64,000 nucleotides of DNA from Rhodobacter capsulatus (GTDB lineage: Bacteria > Pseudomonadota > Alphaproteobacteria > Rhodobacterales > Rhodobacteraceae). The DNA is taken from the NCBI RefSeq assembly GCF_003254295.1, contig NZ_QKZO01000014.1, forward strand, positions 1 to 64,000, given 5' to 3'. Under the pieces are notes generated by a model. It ran no database searches. It worked only from the letters and a program-made list of their open reading frames with translations, and was not told the origin of the DNA. Below are positions 41,664-50,162 of the stretch, piece by piece (position 1 is the stretch's first letter; each line of letters starts with the position of its first letter). A program made the translations under genes and the position numbers.

Positions 41664-42677
41664 ATGACCGAGACCGACACCCTTCTGGCCGAGATCGAGG
41701 CTCTGGGCAGCAAACTGGGCGCCGCCCGTGCCTCGGTGAACCGCCGCTTCATCGGCCAGGAACGCGTGGTGGAGCTGACGCTTGCCGCGCTGCTTTCGGG
41801 CGGGCATGCGCTTTTGGTCGGCCTGCCGGGGCTGGGCAAGACGATGCTGGTCGATACGCTGGCCACGGTGATGGGCCTTGCGCCTGCGCGCATCCAGTTC
41901 ACTCCCGATCTGATGCCCGCCGATATCCTCGGCTCCGAGGTGCTGGAAACCGCCGCCGATGGCAGCCGCGCGTTTCGCTTCCTCGAAGGGCCGATCTTCT
42001 GCCAGCTTCTGATGGCCGATGAAATCAACCGCGCCAGCCCCCGCACGCAATCGGCGCTGCTTCAGGCGATGCAGGAGCGCGAGGTGACGGTGGCGGGCGT
42101 GCATCGGCCGCTCGGGCCGCCCTTTCACGTTCTCGCCACGCAAAACCCGATCGAACAGGAGGGCACCTATCCCCTGCCCGAGGCGCAGCTGGACCGCTTC
42201 CTTGTGCAGGTCGATGTCGAGTATCCGACCCGCGCCACCGAACGCGACATTCTTCTGGCCACGACCGGGGTCGAGGCCGCCAGCGCCATCGCCGTCTTCA
42301 CCCCCGCCGAGCTGATCGCGGCGCAGCAGCTTGTCCGCCGCATGCCGGTCGGCGATCGCGTGGTCGAGGCGATCCTCGATCTGGTCCGCGCCTGCCGCCC
42401 CGGCGAGCCCGAGGCGCTGCCCGTCATCCGCGACAGCCTTTCCTGGGGCCCCGGCCCGCGCGCGGCGCAGGCGCTGATGCTGACGGTGCGCGCGCGCGCG
42501 CTGCTCAATGGCCGCCTGGCGCCCGGGCTCGACGATGTGGCGGCGCTCGCCCGTCCGGTGCTCAGCCACCGCATGGCGCTGACCTTCGCCGCCCGCGCCC
42601 GCGGCGAGACGCTGTCGGCGATCATCGCCCGTGCCGTGACCGAGGTTCTGGGCACCGGTGCCGAGGCCGCCGCGTGA
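41664..42677 (+). CDS. MoxR-type AAA+ ATPase
   Basis: A 337-residue AAA+ chaperone-like ATPase. Walker A is GLPGLGKT, Walker B is LLMADEINRA, sensor 1 is ATQNP, and QEGTYPLPEAQLDRF is the MoxR signature with the Arg finger. Family members mature or assemble protein complexes together with VWA proteins. It is the first gene of a four-gene operon: MoxR, DUF58, DUF4159 membrane protein and VWA-like membrane protein, each overlapping the next by four bases. Confidence 0.93.
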   Translation: MTETDTLLAEIEALGSKLGAARASVNRRFIGQERVVELTLAALLSGGHALLVGLPGLGKTMLVDTLATVMGLAPARIQFTPDLMPADILGSEVLETAADGSRAFRFLEGPIFCQLLMADEINRASPRTQSALLQAMQEREVTVAGVHRPLGPPFHVLATQNPIEQEGTYPLPEAQLDRFLVQVDVEYPTRATERDILLATTGVEAASAIAVFTPAELIAAQQLVRRMPVGDRVVEAILDLVRACRPGEPEALPVIRDSLSWGPGPRAAQALMLTVRARALLNGRLAPGLDDVAALARPVLSHRMALTFAARARGETLSAIIARAVTEVLGTGAEAAA

Positions 42678-43582
42678 GCGATCCGCTTCCCGACGCGGCG
42701 GCACGCGATCTGCGCCGGGCGGCCGAAGCGGAAGCCGCCGCCCTGCCCGCGCTGCTGATCGCCGCCGAACATCTGGCCAATACCATGCAGATGGGCGGTC
42801 ATGGCCGCCGACGCGCCGGGGCGGGCGAGGAATTCTGGCAATACCGCCCGGCGCATTCCGGCGATGCCGCCCGCTTTGTCGACTGGCGCCGCTCGGCGCG
42901 GTCGGACACGCAATTCATCCGCGAGCGCGAGGCGCAGCTGGCACAATCTTTGTGCCTTTGGGTCGATCCGGCCGCCTCGATGCGCTTTACCGGCGCCGAG
43001 ACCGGCCGCAAGGCCCGGCCCGAAAAACTGTCCCGCGCCCGGCTGCTGGCGCTGGCGCTGGCGATTTCCGCGCTGCGGGCGGGGGAACGGGTGGGGCTGA
43101 CCAGCCCGCTTGCCCCGCCGCGCCCGGGCAAGGCGCAGCTTCTGACGCTGGCACAGGCGCTTCTGGCCGAGACCTCGGCGCTGGATTATGCCGCCCCCGA
43201 TCTGTCCGCCGTGGCCCCGCAGGCGCGGGTGGTGGTGCTGTCGGATTTCTTCACCGATCCGGCGGGGCTTGAAACCGTGCTCTCGGGCGCGGCCGGGCGC
43301 GGCGTGAGTGGCGTGCTGCTGCAGGTGCTCGACCCGGCCGAGGAAGAGTTCCCCTATGACGGCCGCACCGTCTTCACCTCGATGGCGGGCGGGCTGCGGT
43401 TCGAGACCCGCGAGGCGGGCGATCTGCGCGCGCGCTATCGCGCCCGGCTGGCCGAACGGCGGGACCACCTTGCCCGCATCGCCCGGCAATCGGGCTGGGC
43501 CTTTGCCAGCCATCACACCGGCGCCCCGGCGCAGGCGGCGCTCTTGTGGCTGCATGGCGCGCTTGGCGGGGGCTGGCGATGA
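42674..43582 (+). CDS. DUF58 (MoxR-associated VWA-like) protein
   Basis: A 302-residue protein. GGHGRRRAGAGEEFWQYRPAHSGDAARFVDWRRSARSDTQFIREREAQ is the DUF58 core, followed by a VWA-like fold (CLWVDPAASM in place of a strict D-x-S-x-S). It is soluble by sequence. The GTG start overlaps the MoxR stop (GTGA), implying coupled translation and stoichiometric production. Confidence 0.9.
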   Translation: MSDPLPDAAARDLRRAAEAEAAALPALLIAAEHLANTMQMGGHGRRRAGAGEEFWQYRPAHSGDAARFVDWRRSARSDTQFIREREAQLAQSLCLWVDPAASMRFTGAETGRKARPEKLSRARLLALALAISALRAGERVGLTSPLAPPRPGKAQLLTLAQALLAETSALDYAAPDLSAVAPQARVVVLSDFFTDPAGLETVLSGAAGRGVSGVLLQVLDPAEEEFPYDGRTVFTSMAGGLRFETREAGDLRARYRARLAERRDHLARIARQSGWAFASHHTGAPAQAALLWLHGALGGGWR

Positions 43583-46311
43583 TGGTGCTCGGTCCGCTTG
43601 GCTTCACCGCGCCCTGGCTTCTGGCCGGGCTGATCGCGCTGCCGCTGCTGTGGTGGCTTCTGCGCGCCACGCCCCCCGCGCCGATCCGGCGCCGCTTTCC
43701 GGGCGTGGCGCTGCTGCTGGGTCTGACCGATGCAACGGTGCAGGCCGAGCGCACGCCGTGGTGGCTTCTGGCGCTGCGGATGCTGGCACTGGCCGCGGCG
43801 ATCATCGGCTTTGCCGGGCCAGTGCTGCACCCGGCAAAGCTTGATCCCGCCCGCGGGCCGCTCTTGATCCTTGAAGACGGCAGCTGGGCCTCGGCCGCCA
43901 GCTGGCCGCGCCGGATCGAGCGGCTGACCCGCGCCCTGACCGAGGCCGCGGCCGCGGGCCGGCCGGTGGCGCTGATCTCGCTTGCCGATCCACCCCCGGC
44001 CCCGCCGCCCTTCACCGAGGCCCGCGATCTGCTGGCCTCCCTGCCCGGGCTGCAGCCGCAGGCCTGGGAGCCCTCGATCGACCTCGATCCGGCGCGCCTC
44101 CTGCCCGATGGAAGCTATGACACGCTCTGGCTCTCGGACGGGCTTGACCGCACCAGCCGCGCGGCCTTGGCAAGGGCCGTGCAGGCGCATGGCAGGCTGA
44201 AGGTCTGGCAGCCCGCAGGCCCGGTGCTGGCGCTGGACGCGGCGACGGTCGATGGCGCCAGGCTGAACCTGCCGCTTCACGCCTCGGCCCCGGTCAATCG
44301 CGTGGTCGAGGTGGCGGCGCTGGGGGCCGATCCCTCCGGCCTCGAACGGGAGCTGGCCCGCCAGCCGGTGACGCTGCGCGATCAGGCGCAGGCCGAGGCG
44401 GTCTTCGATCTGCCGCCCGAATTGCGCAACCGCATCACCCGCTTCGAGATTTCCGGCCTGCGCTCGGCCGGGGCGGTCAGCCTGACCGATGATGCGCAAA
44501 AGCGGCGCAAGGTGGCGCTGATCGCGCCCGGCTCCGCGCGCGAGGGGCTCGAACTGCTTTCCCCCACCCATTATCTGCATCAGGCGCTGGCCCCTTCGGC
44601 CGATCTGATCGAGGCGACGCTCGCCGATGCGCTGCCGGTGAAGCCCGATGTGATCATTCTGGCCGATGTCGGCGAGGTCGCGGAAACGGCGGATCTTCTG
44701 GCCTGGGTCGAAAGGGGCGGCATGCTGATCCGCTTTGCCGGGCCACGGCTGGCCGCGGCCGGGACCGGTGATGATCCGCTCTTGCCGGTGCGGCTGCGCC
44801 AGGGCGGCCGGTCGGTCGGCGGCACGATGAGCTGGGGCGCGCCGCGCAAGCTTGCCCCCTTTGCCGAGACCTCGCCCTTTGCCGGGCTTATCCTGCCCGA
44901 CGAGGTCACCGTGCGCGAACAGGTTCTGGCCGAGCCCGACCCGGATCTGGGCGCGCGCAGCATTGCCGCGCTGGCCGATGGCACGCCGCTGGTCACCCGC
45001 AAGGCGCTGGGTCAGGGGGCGGTGGTGCTGTTTCACGTCACCGCGAATGCGGAATGGTCGAACCTGCCGCTTTCAGGGCTGTTTCCGCAGATGCTGGACC
45101 GGCTTTCCGTCTCTGCCCGGCCCGCCGCCCCCTCGGCCGAGGATCTGGCCGGGCAGACCTTCACCCCGCGCAAGCGGCTGGACGGGTTCGGGCTTCTGAC
45201 CGCGAGCGAGGCCGCGGCGGGGGTCAAGGGCGCGGATCTGGCCGAGGGCCCCCCCGGCCCCGATCTGCCGCCCGGGCTTTACGCGACCACGGATCAGGTT
45301 CTGGCGCTGAACGCCCTGCCGCGCGGGCGCCAGCTGGCCCCGGCGCTCTGGCCCGCGGGCGTGACGCTCGAGGGCGAGACCGCGCCGAAACAGCGGCCGC
45401 TGGCCGGGCTGGCGCTGGCCCTCGCGCTGGTGGCACTTTTGCTCGACATTCTGGCGACGCTGGCGCTGTCGGGGCGGCTGCGCGGCCCGCGCGCGGCGGC
45501 GGTGGCGGCGCTGGCCGTGCTGCTGCTGCCCTCGCCGCCGCAAGCGCAGACAATGCCCGAGTCGCGCGCCATCGAAGCCGCCGCGAACGTGGTTTTTGCC
45601 TCTGTGCCGACGGGCGACGCGACGATTGATGCGGTCTCGATGGCGGGGCTGCGCGGGCTGGGCCAGACGCTGACGCGGCGCACCACCGTCGAGCCCTCGG
45701 CACCGATGCAGCTTGACCTTGAGACCGATGATCTGGCGTTGTTCACGCTGATCTATTGGCCGGTGACCGAGACCGCGCCGACGCCCTCGCCCGCGGCCTA
45801 TACGAAACTCAACCGCTATCTGCGCGGCGGCGGGATGATCCTGTTCGACACCCGCGATGCCGATCTGGCGGGGATGGGGGCGGCGACCGGGGCCGGGCGG
45901 CGGCTGCAGGCCTTGGCCGCGCCGCTGGACATTCCGCCGCTTGAACCCCTGCCCGCCGATCATGTGCTGACGCGCAGCTTTTATCTGCTGCAGACGATGC
46001 CCGGCCGCCATGACGGCCCGATCTGGGTCGAGGCCGCGCCCGCGGATGCCGAACAGGCCGAGGGGATGCCGTTTCGCAACCTCAACGACGGGGTAACGCC
46101 GGTGGTGATCGGCGGCAACGACTGGGCCAGTGCCTGGGCGGTCGATGAGGTCGGCCAGCCGATGTTCCCGGTGGGCCGCGGTCAGGCGGGCGAGCGTCAG
46201 CGCGAGATCGCCGCGCGGTTCGGGGTCAATCTGGTCATGCATGTGCTGACCGGGAATTACAAATCCGATCAGGTGCATGTGCCTGCGCTTTTGGAAAGGC
46301 TCGGGCAATGA
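43579..46311 (+). CDS. BatA-like membrane protein with C-terminal DUF4159
   Basis: A 910-residue protein. The N-terminus has the BatA pair of helices (TAPWLLAGLIALPLLWWLLR and LRMLALAAAIIGFAGPVLHP). A VWA-like segment (LLILEDGSWASA, TLWLSDGLDR), a GATase1-like segment and a membrane hairpin (about 620-665) follow. The last 220 residues are DUF4159 (LFTLIYWPVTE, LNRYLRGGGMILFDTRDA). It overlaps both neighbours (ATGA). It would anchor the MoxR/DUF58 machinery at the membrane; which complex is served is unknown. Confidence 0.85.
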   Translation: MMVLGPLGFTAPWLLAGLIALPLLWWLLRATPPAPIRRRFPGVALLLGLTDATVQAERTPWWLLALRMLALAAAIIGFAGPVLHPAKLDPARGPLLILEDGSWASAASWPRRIERLTRALTEAAAAGRPVALISLADPPPAPPPFTEARDLLASLPGLQPQAWEPSIDLDPARLLPDGSYDTLWLSDGLDRTSRAALARAVQAHGRLKVWQPAGPVLALDAATVDGARLNLPLHASAPVNRVVEVAALGADPSGLERELARQPVTLRDQAQAEAVFDLPPELRNRITRFEISGLRSAGAVSLTDDAQKRRKVALIAPGSAREGLELLSPTHYLHQALAPSADLIEATLADALPVKPDVIILADVGEVAETADLLAWVERGGMLIRFAGPRLAAAGTGDDPLLPVRLRQGGRSVGGTMSWGAPRKLAPFAETSPFAGLILPDEVTVREQVLAEPDPDLGARSIAALADGTPLVTRKALGQGAVVLFHVTANAEWSNLPLSGLFPQMLDRLSVSARPAAPSAEDLAGQTFTPRKRLDGFGLLTASEAAAGVKGADLAEGPPGPDLPPGLYATTDQVLALNALPRGRQLAPALWPAGVTLEGETAPKQRPLAGLALALALVALLLDILATLALSGRLRGPRAAAVAALAVLLLPSPPQAQTMPESRAIEAAANVVFASVPTGDATIDAVSMAGLRGLGQTLTRRTTVEPSAPMQLDLETDDLALFTLIYWPVTETAPTPSPAAYTKLNRYLRGGGMILFDTRDADLAGMGAATGAGRRLQALAAPLDIPPLEPLPADHVLTRSFYLLQTMPGRHDGPIWVEAAPADAEQAEGMPFRNLNDGVTPVVIGGNDWASAWAVDEVGQPMFPVGRGQAGERQREIAARFGVNLVMHVLTGNYKSDQVHVPALLERLGQ

Positions 46312-48407
46312 ACGGGGTTTCGGTCGTTTTTGCGCCGCTTGTGCCCTGGCCGGTGCTGGCCGGGCTTTCGGCCTTGGCCGTGCTGTTGCTGGCCGTCGCG
46401 CTCTGGCGCGGGCTGAAGGGCTGGGCCTTGCGCGGTCTGGCATTGCTCGCGCTTTTGGGCGGGCTGGCGCAGCCCTCGGTCCAGCATGAGGACAAGACCG
46501 CGCTGTCCGACATCGTGCTTCTGGTCGATGACCGCTCCGCCTCGCAAATGCTGTCCGACCGCGGGGCGCAGACCGATGCGGCGCTGGCGCAGCTCTCGGC
46601 CGCCATCACCGCGCTGCCCAATACCGAATTGCGCCGCGCCACCGTGCGGGACGGCGCGCAGAACGCGGGCACGCAGCTTGGCGCGGTGCTCTCCGAGGCG
46701 CTCGCGGCCGAGCCGCGCGGGCGGGTGGCCGGGGTGGTCGTGCTTTCCGACGGGCGCCTGCATGACCCCGAGGCGCTGCCCGATCTGCCCGCGCCGCTGC
46801 ATCTTCTGCGCACCGGTCACGCCAGCGACTGGGACCGCAGGCTGGTGATCGAAACCGCCCCGGCTTTCGGCATCATCGGCGAGGAAACGGTGATCCGTCT
46901 GAAGGTTGAAGACAGCGGCGCCGTGCCGCCCGCGGCAGGGGCGACGGCGCGGCTGACGATCTCGATCGATGGCGCCGCGCCGCAGGACTATCCGGTGATG
47001 GTGGGGCAGGATCTGGAACTGCCCTTGCAGCTCGAGCATGCCGGGCAGAATGTGGTGCAGTTCAGTCTTGATGCCGCGCCGGGGCAGCTGACGGCGCAGA
47101 ATGACAGCGCCGTGGTCAGCATCAACGGCGTGCGCGACCGGCTGCGGGTGCTTCTGGTCTCGGGCCAGCCGCATGCGGGCGAACGGACCTGGCGCAACCT
47201 TCTGAAATCCGATGCCGGGGTGGATCTGGTGCATTTCACCATCCTGCGCCCGCCGGAAAAGCAGGACGGCACGCCGGTTTCCGAACTCTCGCTGATCGCC
47301 TTTCCGACGCAGGAGCTGTTCCTCGACAAGATCGACGAATTCGACCTGATCATCTTTGACCGCTATGCCGAGCGCGGCATCCTGCCCGCCGCCTATTTCG
47401 AGAATATCCGCGCCTATGTCGAGCGCGGCGGCGCGGTGCTGGTTTCGGCAGGACCAGAGTTTGCCACCGTTGAAAGCCTGTGGCAGACGCCCCTGGGCGA
47501 CATCCTGCCCGCGCGGCCGACCGGTCGGGTGCTCTCAACCGCCTTCCTGCCGCGCCCGACCGTGCTTGGGTTGCGCCATCCGGTGACGGCGGGGCTGACG
47601 GGGGCGCCGCCGCCTGCGGGCGATCCGGGCGCCAACCATTGGGGCCGCTGGCTGCGGCAGATCGAGCTGACCGGCGCGCGCGGCGAGGTGGTGATGCAGG
47701 GCGCGCAGGAGGCGCCGCTGCTGGTTCTGGACCGGGCGGGCAAGGGGCGGGTGGCGCTTCTGGCCTCCGATCACGCCTGGCTTTGGGATCGCGGCTACGA
47801 GGGCGGCGGGCCGCAACTGGAACTTCTGCGCCGCATCGCGCATTGGGCGATGAAGGAACCGGACCTTGAAGAAGAAGCGCTGCAGGCCGAGGTCGAGCCG
47901 GGCAGCCTGTCGGTGACGATCACCCGCCGCACGATGCAGGACAGGGCAAGCCCGGTGCAGATCACCCGGCCCGATGGCACGGTCGAAACCGTGACCCTGC
48001 CGCAGGTCGAACCGGGCCGGTTCGCGCAGGGCTGGACCGCGCCCGCCGAGGGGCTTTACCGGCTGAAGCAGGATGATCTTGAGCGCGTCGTGGCGCTGGG
48101 TCCGGCCAGTGCGCGCGAATATGAAACCCCGGTCGCCTCGGGCGCGGCGCTGGCGCCCCTGATCGCGGCTTCGGGCGGGTCCGAGGTGGCGCTGGAAAAC
48201 GGTATCCCCGACCTGCGGCAGGTGCGGCCGGGCCGCGTCGCCGCCGGGCGTGGCTGGATCGGCGTCACCCCGCGCGAGGTCACGGCCACGACCGACATCC
48301 GGCTGAGGGCGCTTTTGCCGGGCTGGGCCTGGCTGGCCCTTGTCGCGGCGCTGGCCGTCGCCGCCTGGCTGATCGAGGGGCGGCGGCGGGGCGATCAGCC
48401 CAACTGA
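46308..48407 (+). CDS. VWA/glutamine amidotransferase-like membrane protein
   Basis: A 699-residue protein with two N-terminal helices, a VWA-like part (DIVLLVDDRSASQMLSDR, GVVVLSDGRLHD), a class I amidotransferase-like part without the catalytic Cys (RLRVLLVSGQPHAGERTWRNLLK, FDLIIFDRY, GGAVLVSAGPEF) and a C-terminal helix followed by RRR. It is the last gene of the MoxR operon, starting in ATGA, and overlaps the convergent amidohydrolase gene by 13 bp. Confidence 0.83.
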   Translation: MNGVSVVFAPLVPWPVLAGLSALAVLLLAVALWRGLKGWALRGLALLALLGGLAQPSVQHEDKTALSDIVLLVDDRSASQMLSDRGAQTDAALAQLSAAITALPNTELRRATVRDGAQNAGTQLGAVLSEALAAEPRGRVAGVVVLSDGRLHDPEALPDLPAPLHLLRTGHASDWDRRLVIETAPAFGIIGEETVIRLKVEDSGAVPPAAGATARLTISIDGAAPQDYPVMVGQDLELPLQLEHAGQNVVQFSLDAAPGQLTAQNDSAVVSINGVRDRLRVLLVSGQPHAGERTWRNLLKSDAGVDLVHFTILRPPEKQDGTPVSELSLIAFPTQELFLDKIDEFDLIIFDRYAERGILPAAYFENIRAYVERGGAVLVSAGPEFATVESLWQTPLGDILPARPTGRVLSTAFLPRPTVLGLRHPVTAGLTGAPPPAGDPGANHWGRWLRQIELTGARGEVVMQGAQEAPLLVLDRAGKGRVALLASDHAWLWDRGYEGGGPQLELLRRIAHWAMKEPDLEEEALQAEVEPGSLSVTITRRTMQDRASPVQITRPDGTVETVTLPQVEPGRFAQGWTAPAEGLYRLKQDDLERVVALGPASAREYETPVASGAALAPLIAASGGSEVALENGIPDLRQVRPGRVAAGRGWIGVTPREVTATTDIRLRALLPGWAWLALVAALAVAAWLIEGRRRGDQPN

Positions 48408-49546
48408 TCGGCCAGGCAGCGCAGGAAGAGCGATGCGCCCACCGGAATGAGACTGTCGGGGAAATCGTAATCGGAATTGTGCAGGCTGGGGCTGGCCTCG
48501 CCCGCGCCCAGAAGCAGCATCGCCGCGGGGGCCAGCGCGCCGAAACGACCGAAATCCTCGGAGGCGCGCATCGGCACTTCGGCCTCGCCCTCGGGGATCG
48601 CCTCGACCGCCATCGCCGCGCGCAGAACGGCCACCGCCTCGGGCGCATTGGTGCAGGCGGTGAAAATGTCATGATAGCTGATGGCCACGCCCAAAGAGCC
48701 TGCGGCCCCGGCCACCGCGGCCTCGGTCGCGGCCACAAGCGCCGCCATCCCCGCATCGGTCTGGGTGCGCAGCGTGGCCCAAAGCTCGGCCACCGCCGGG
48801 GCGATGCCGAAGGCGGGCTCGCCCAGCCGGGCATGGGTGACGGTGACCAGCGAAAACGCCGGGTCGGTGACCGGACCGCCCCGGCCCAAAGCGGGCAGGC
48901 GGTCGATCAGCCGCGCCAGTGCCGGGCCCGGCGACAGCCCCGTCTCGGGCTGCGCGGCATGGGCAGTGCGGCCCGCGAGACGGATCTTCACCCCGCGCGA
49001 AGCGCAATTGGCGGGCCCGGGACGCACGACGCCCTGCCCCAGCGCCAGCCCGGGGTAATTGTGCAAGGACAGCGCCAGATCGGGGCGAATTTCGGCAAAG
49101 CGCGGATCGGCGATCACCGCCGCCGCGCCCGAGCCGTCTTCCTCGGCGGGTTGGAACAGCAGCACGGCGCGGCCGCGTTTCGGCCGCTGCCGCGCCAGCC
49201 CCCGGGCAACGCCCGCGACAATCGCCATATGGCCATCATGCCCGCACAGATGCGCCTTGCCCGGCACCTGCGAACGATGCGCGACGGTGCCGGTTTCAAG
49301 GATCGGCAAGGCATCCAGTTCGCAGCGGATCAGCACCGTCGGCCCGGGCGCAGAGCCTTCCCACACAGCCGCGACGCCATGGCCGCCCAGCCCGGTCAGA
49401 AGCCGGTCGGGCCGGGACCGCGTCAGCTCCGCCACCACCGCCCGCGCGGTCCCGGCCTCCTCGCCCGAGACCTCGGGGGCGCGGTGCAGCGCGTGGCGCC
49501 AGGCGGTCAACTCGATCACATCGGAATTGCTCAGCCGCGTCTGCAT
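48395..49546 (-). CDS. M20D-family amidohydrolase (hippurate hydrolase/N-acyl amino acid deacylase-like)
   Basis: A 383-residue metal-dependent amidohydrolase. Metal ligands are visible in LCGHDGHM, EEDGSG and LHNYPG, and the C-terminal ligand His in PSLHNSDYDFPD. The lid domain (AHAAQPETGLSPG) is in the middle. Such enzymes cleave N-acyl amino acids in the cytoplasm. ATG 49546 overlaps the DUF1489 stop (TGATG); the longer open frame is the shadow of that gene. Confidence 0.9.
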   Translation of the reverse strand: MQTRLSNSDVIELTAWRHALHRAPEVSGEEAGTARAVVAELTRSRPDRLLTGLGGHGVAAVWEGSAPGPTVLIRCELDALPILETGTVAHRSQVPGKAHLCGHDGHMAIVAGVARGLARQRPKRGRAVLLFQPAEEDGSGAAAVIADPRFAEIRPDLALSLHNYPGLALGQGVVRPGPANCASRGVKIRLAGRTAHAAQPETGLSPGPALARLIDRLPALGRGGPVTDPAFSLVTVTHARLGEPAFGIAPAVAELWATLRTQTDAGMAALVAATEAAVAGAAGSLGVAISYHDIFTACTNAPEAVAVLRAAMAVEAIPEGEAEVPMRASEDFGRFGALAPAAMLLLGAGEASPSLHNSDYDFPDSLIPVGASLFLRCLADQLG

Positions 49547-49968
49547 CAGCGCAGCCCGATCTCGGCCAGAGCCGCCTGCAGATCGCCGGGCAAGGGCTCC
49601 TCCTGCCCGCGCCCGGCCGCAAGATCGCGCGGCGCCTCGGTCGCGGAAAAGTAGCGCCAGCCCTGAAACGGCCGCCGCGGCACGGCATCGGTGCGGATCA
49701 CCGCCGGGTCGAGCACCAGCGCACAGCGGGCGATGCCATCGGCGCCGGTCACCGGCTGCAGATCGAGAATCGGCTGCCGCGCCAGGATCTGCCCCTTGAT
49801 CACCCAGTAAAGCGAGCCGCCCGCCAAAACTTCCTCGGCGCGCTTGGGCCACATCCGCGTCACATGCCGCGCCGGGCCGGTGCCGAAATGCGCCCGCTGC
49901 CAGGCGATCAGATCCTCGACGCCCTCTGCGCCAACACAAAGCTTGAGGATATGCAGCGGTTGTGTCAT
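49546..49968 (-). CDS. DUF1489 protein
   Basis: A 140-residue protein of the alphaproteobacterial DUF1489 family (LHILKLCVGAEGVEDLIAW, THVTRMWPKR-like RHVTRMWPKR, GGSLYWVIKGQILARQ, PFQGWRYF). Function is unknown. The ATG at 49968 gives the standard family length. Divergent from nrdJ, with the NrdR-type boxes in the 194-bp gap. Confidence 0.88.
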   Translation of the reverse strand: MTQPLHILKLCVGAEGVEDLIAWQRAHFGTGPARHVTRMWPKRAEEVLAGGSLYWVIKGQILARQPILDLQPVTGADGIARCALVLDPAVIRTDAVPRRPFQGWRYFSATEAPRDLAAGRGQEEPLPGDLQAALAEIGLR

Positions 49969-50011
49969 TGCCTTCTTTCCTGTCGCAAGCGCCCAGACCA
50001 TTCGGTCAAAA

Positions 50012-50059
50012 ACGCTACAAGTGGTCTTCCGTTTCCCGTCACACCACAATATAGAGTGC
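50012..50059 (+). promoter_or_regulatory. Pair of NrdR-type boxes upstream of nrdJ
   Basis: Box 2 at 50044-50059 (CCACAATATAGAGTGC) matches 12 of 16 positions of the NrdR consensus as I remember it. A weaker box at 50012-50027 (ACGCTACAAGTGGTCT) has its centre 32 bp upstream, three helical turns, the usual spacing of paired NrdR sites. No B12 riboswitch elements were seen. Confidence 0.7.
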
Positions 50060-50162
50060 GTCGCCCGAGGGCAACGCGGTTCACCCCGACGTTGACCCCC
50101 TGCCCTCGTCAACGTATCTTTAACCCTCTTTCCGCCCGCCGGTCGCTGCCAAAGGATGCCTC

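Noticed and set aside
49969-50162. Cobalamin riboswitch before nrdJ
   Set aside because: No B12-box or the usual stems; the NrdR-type boxes explain the region better.
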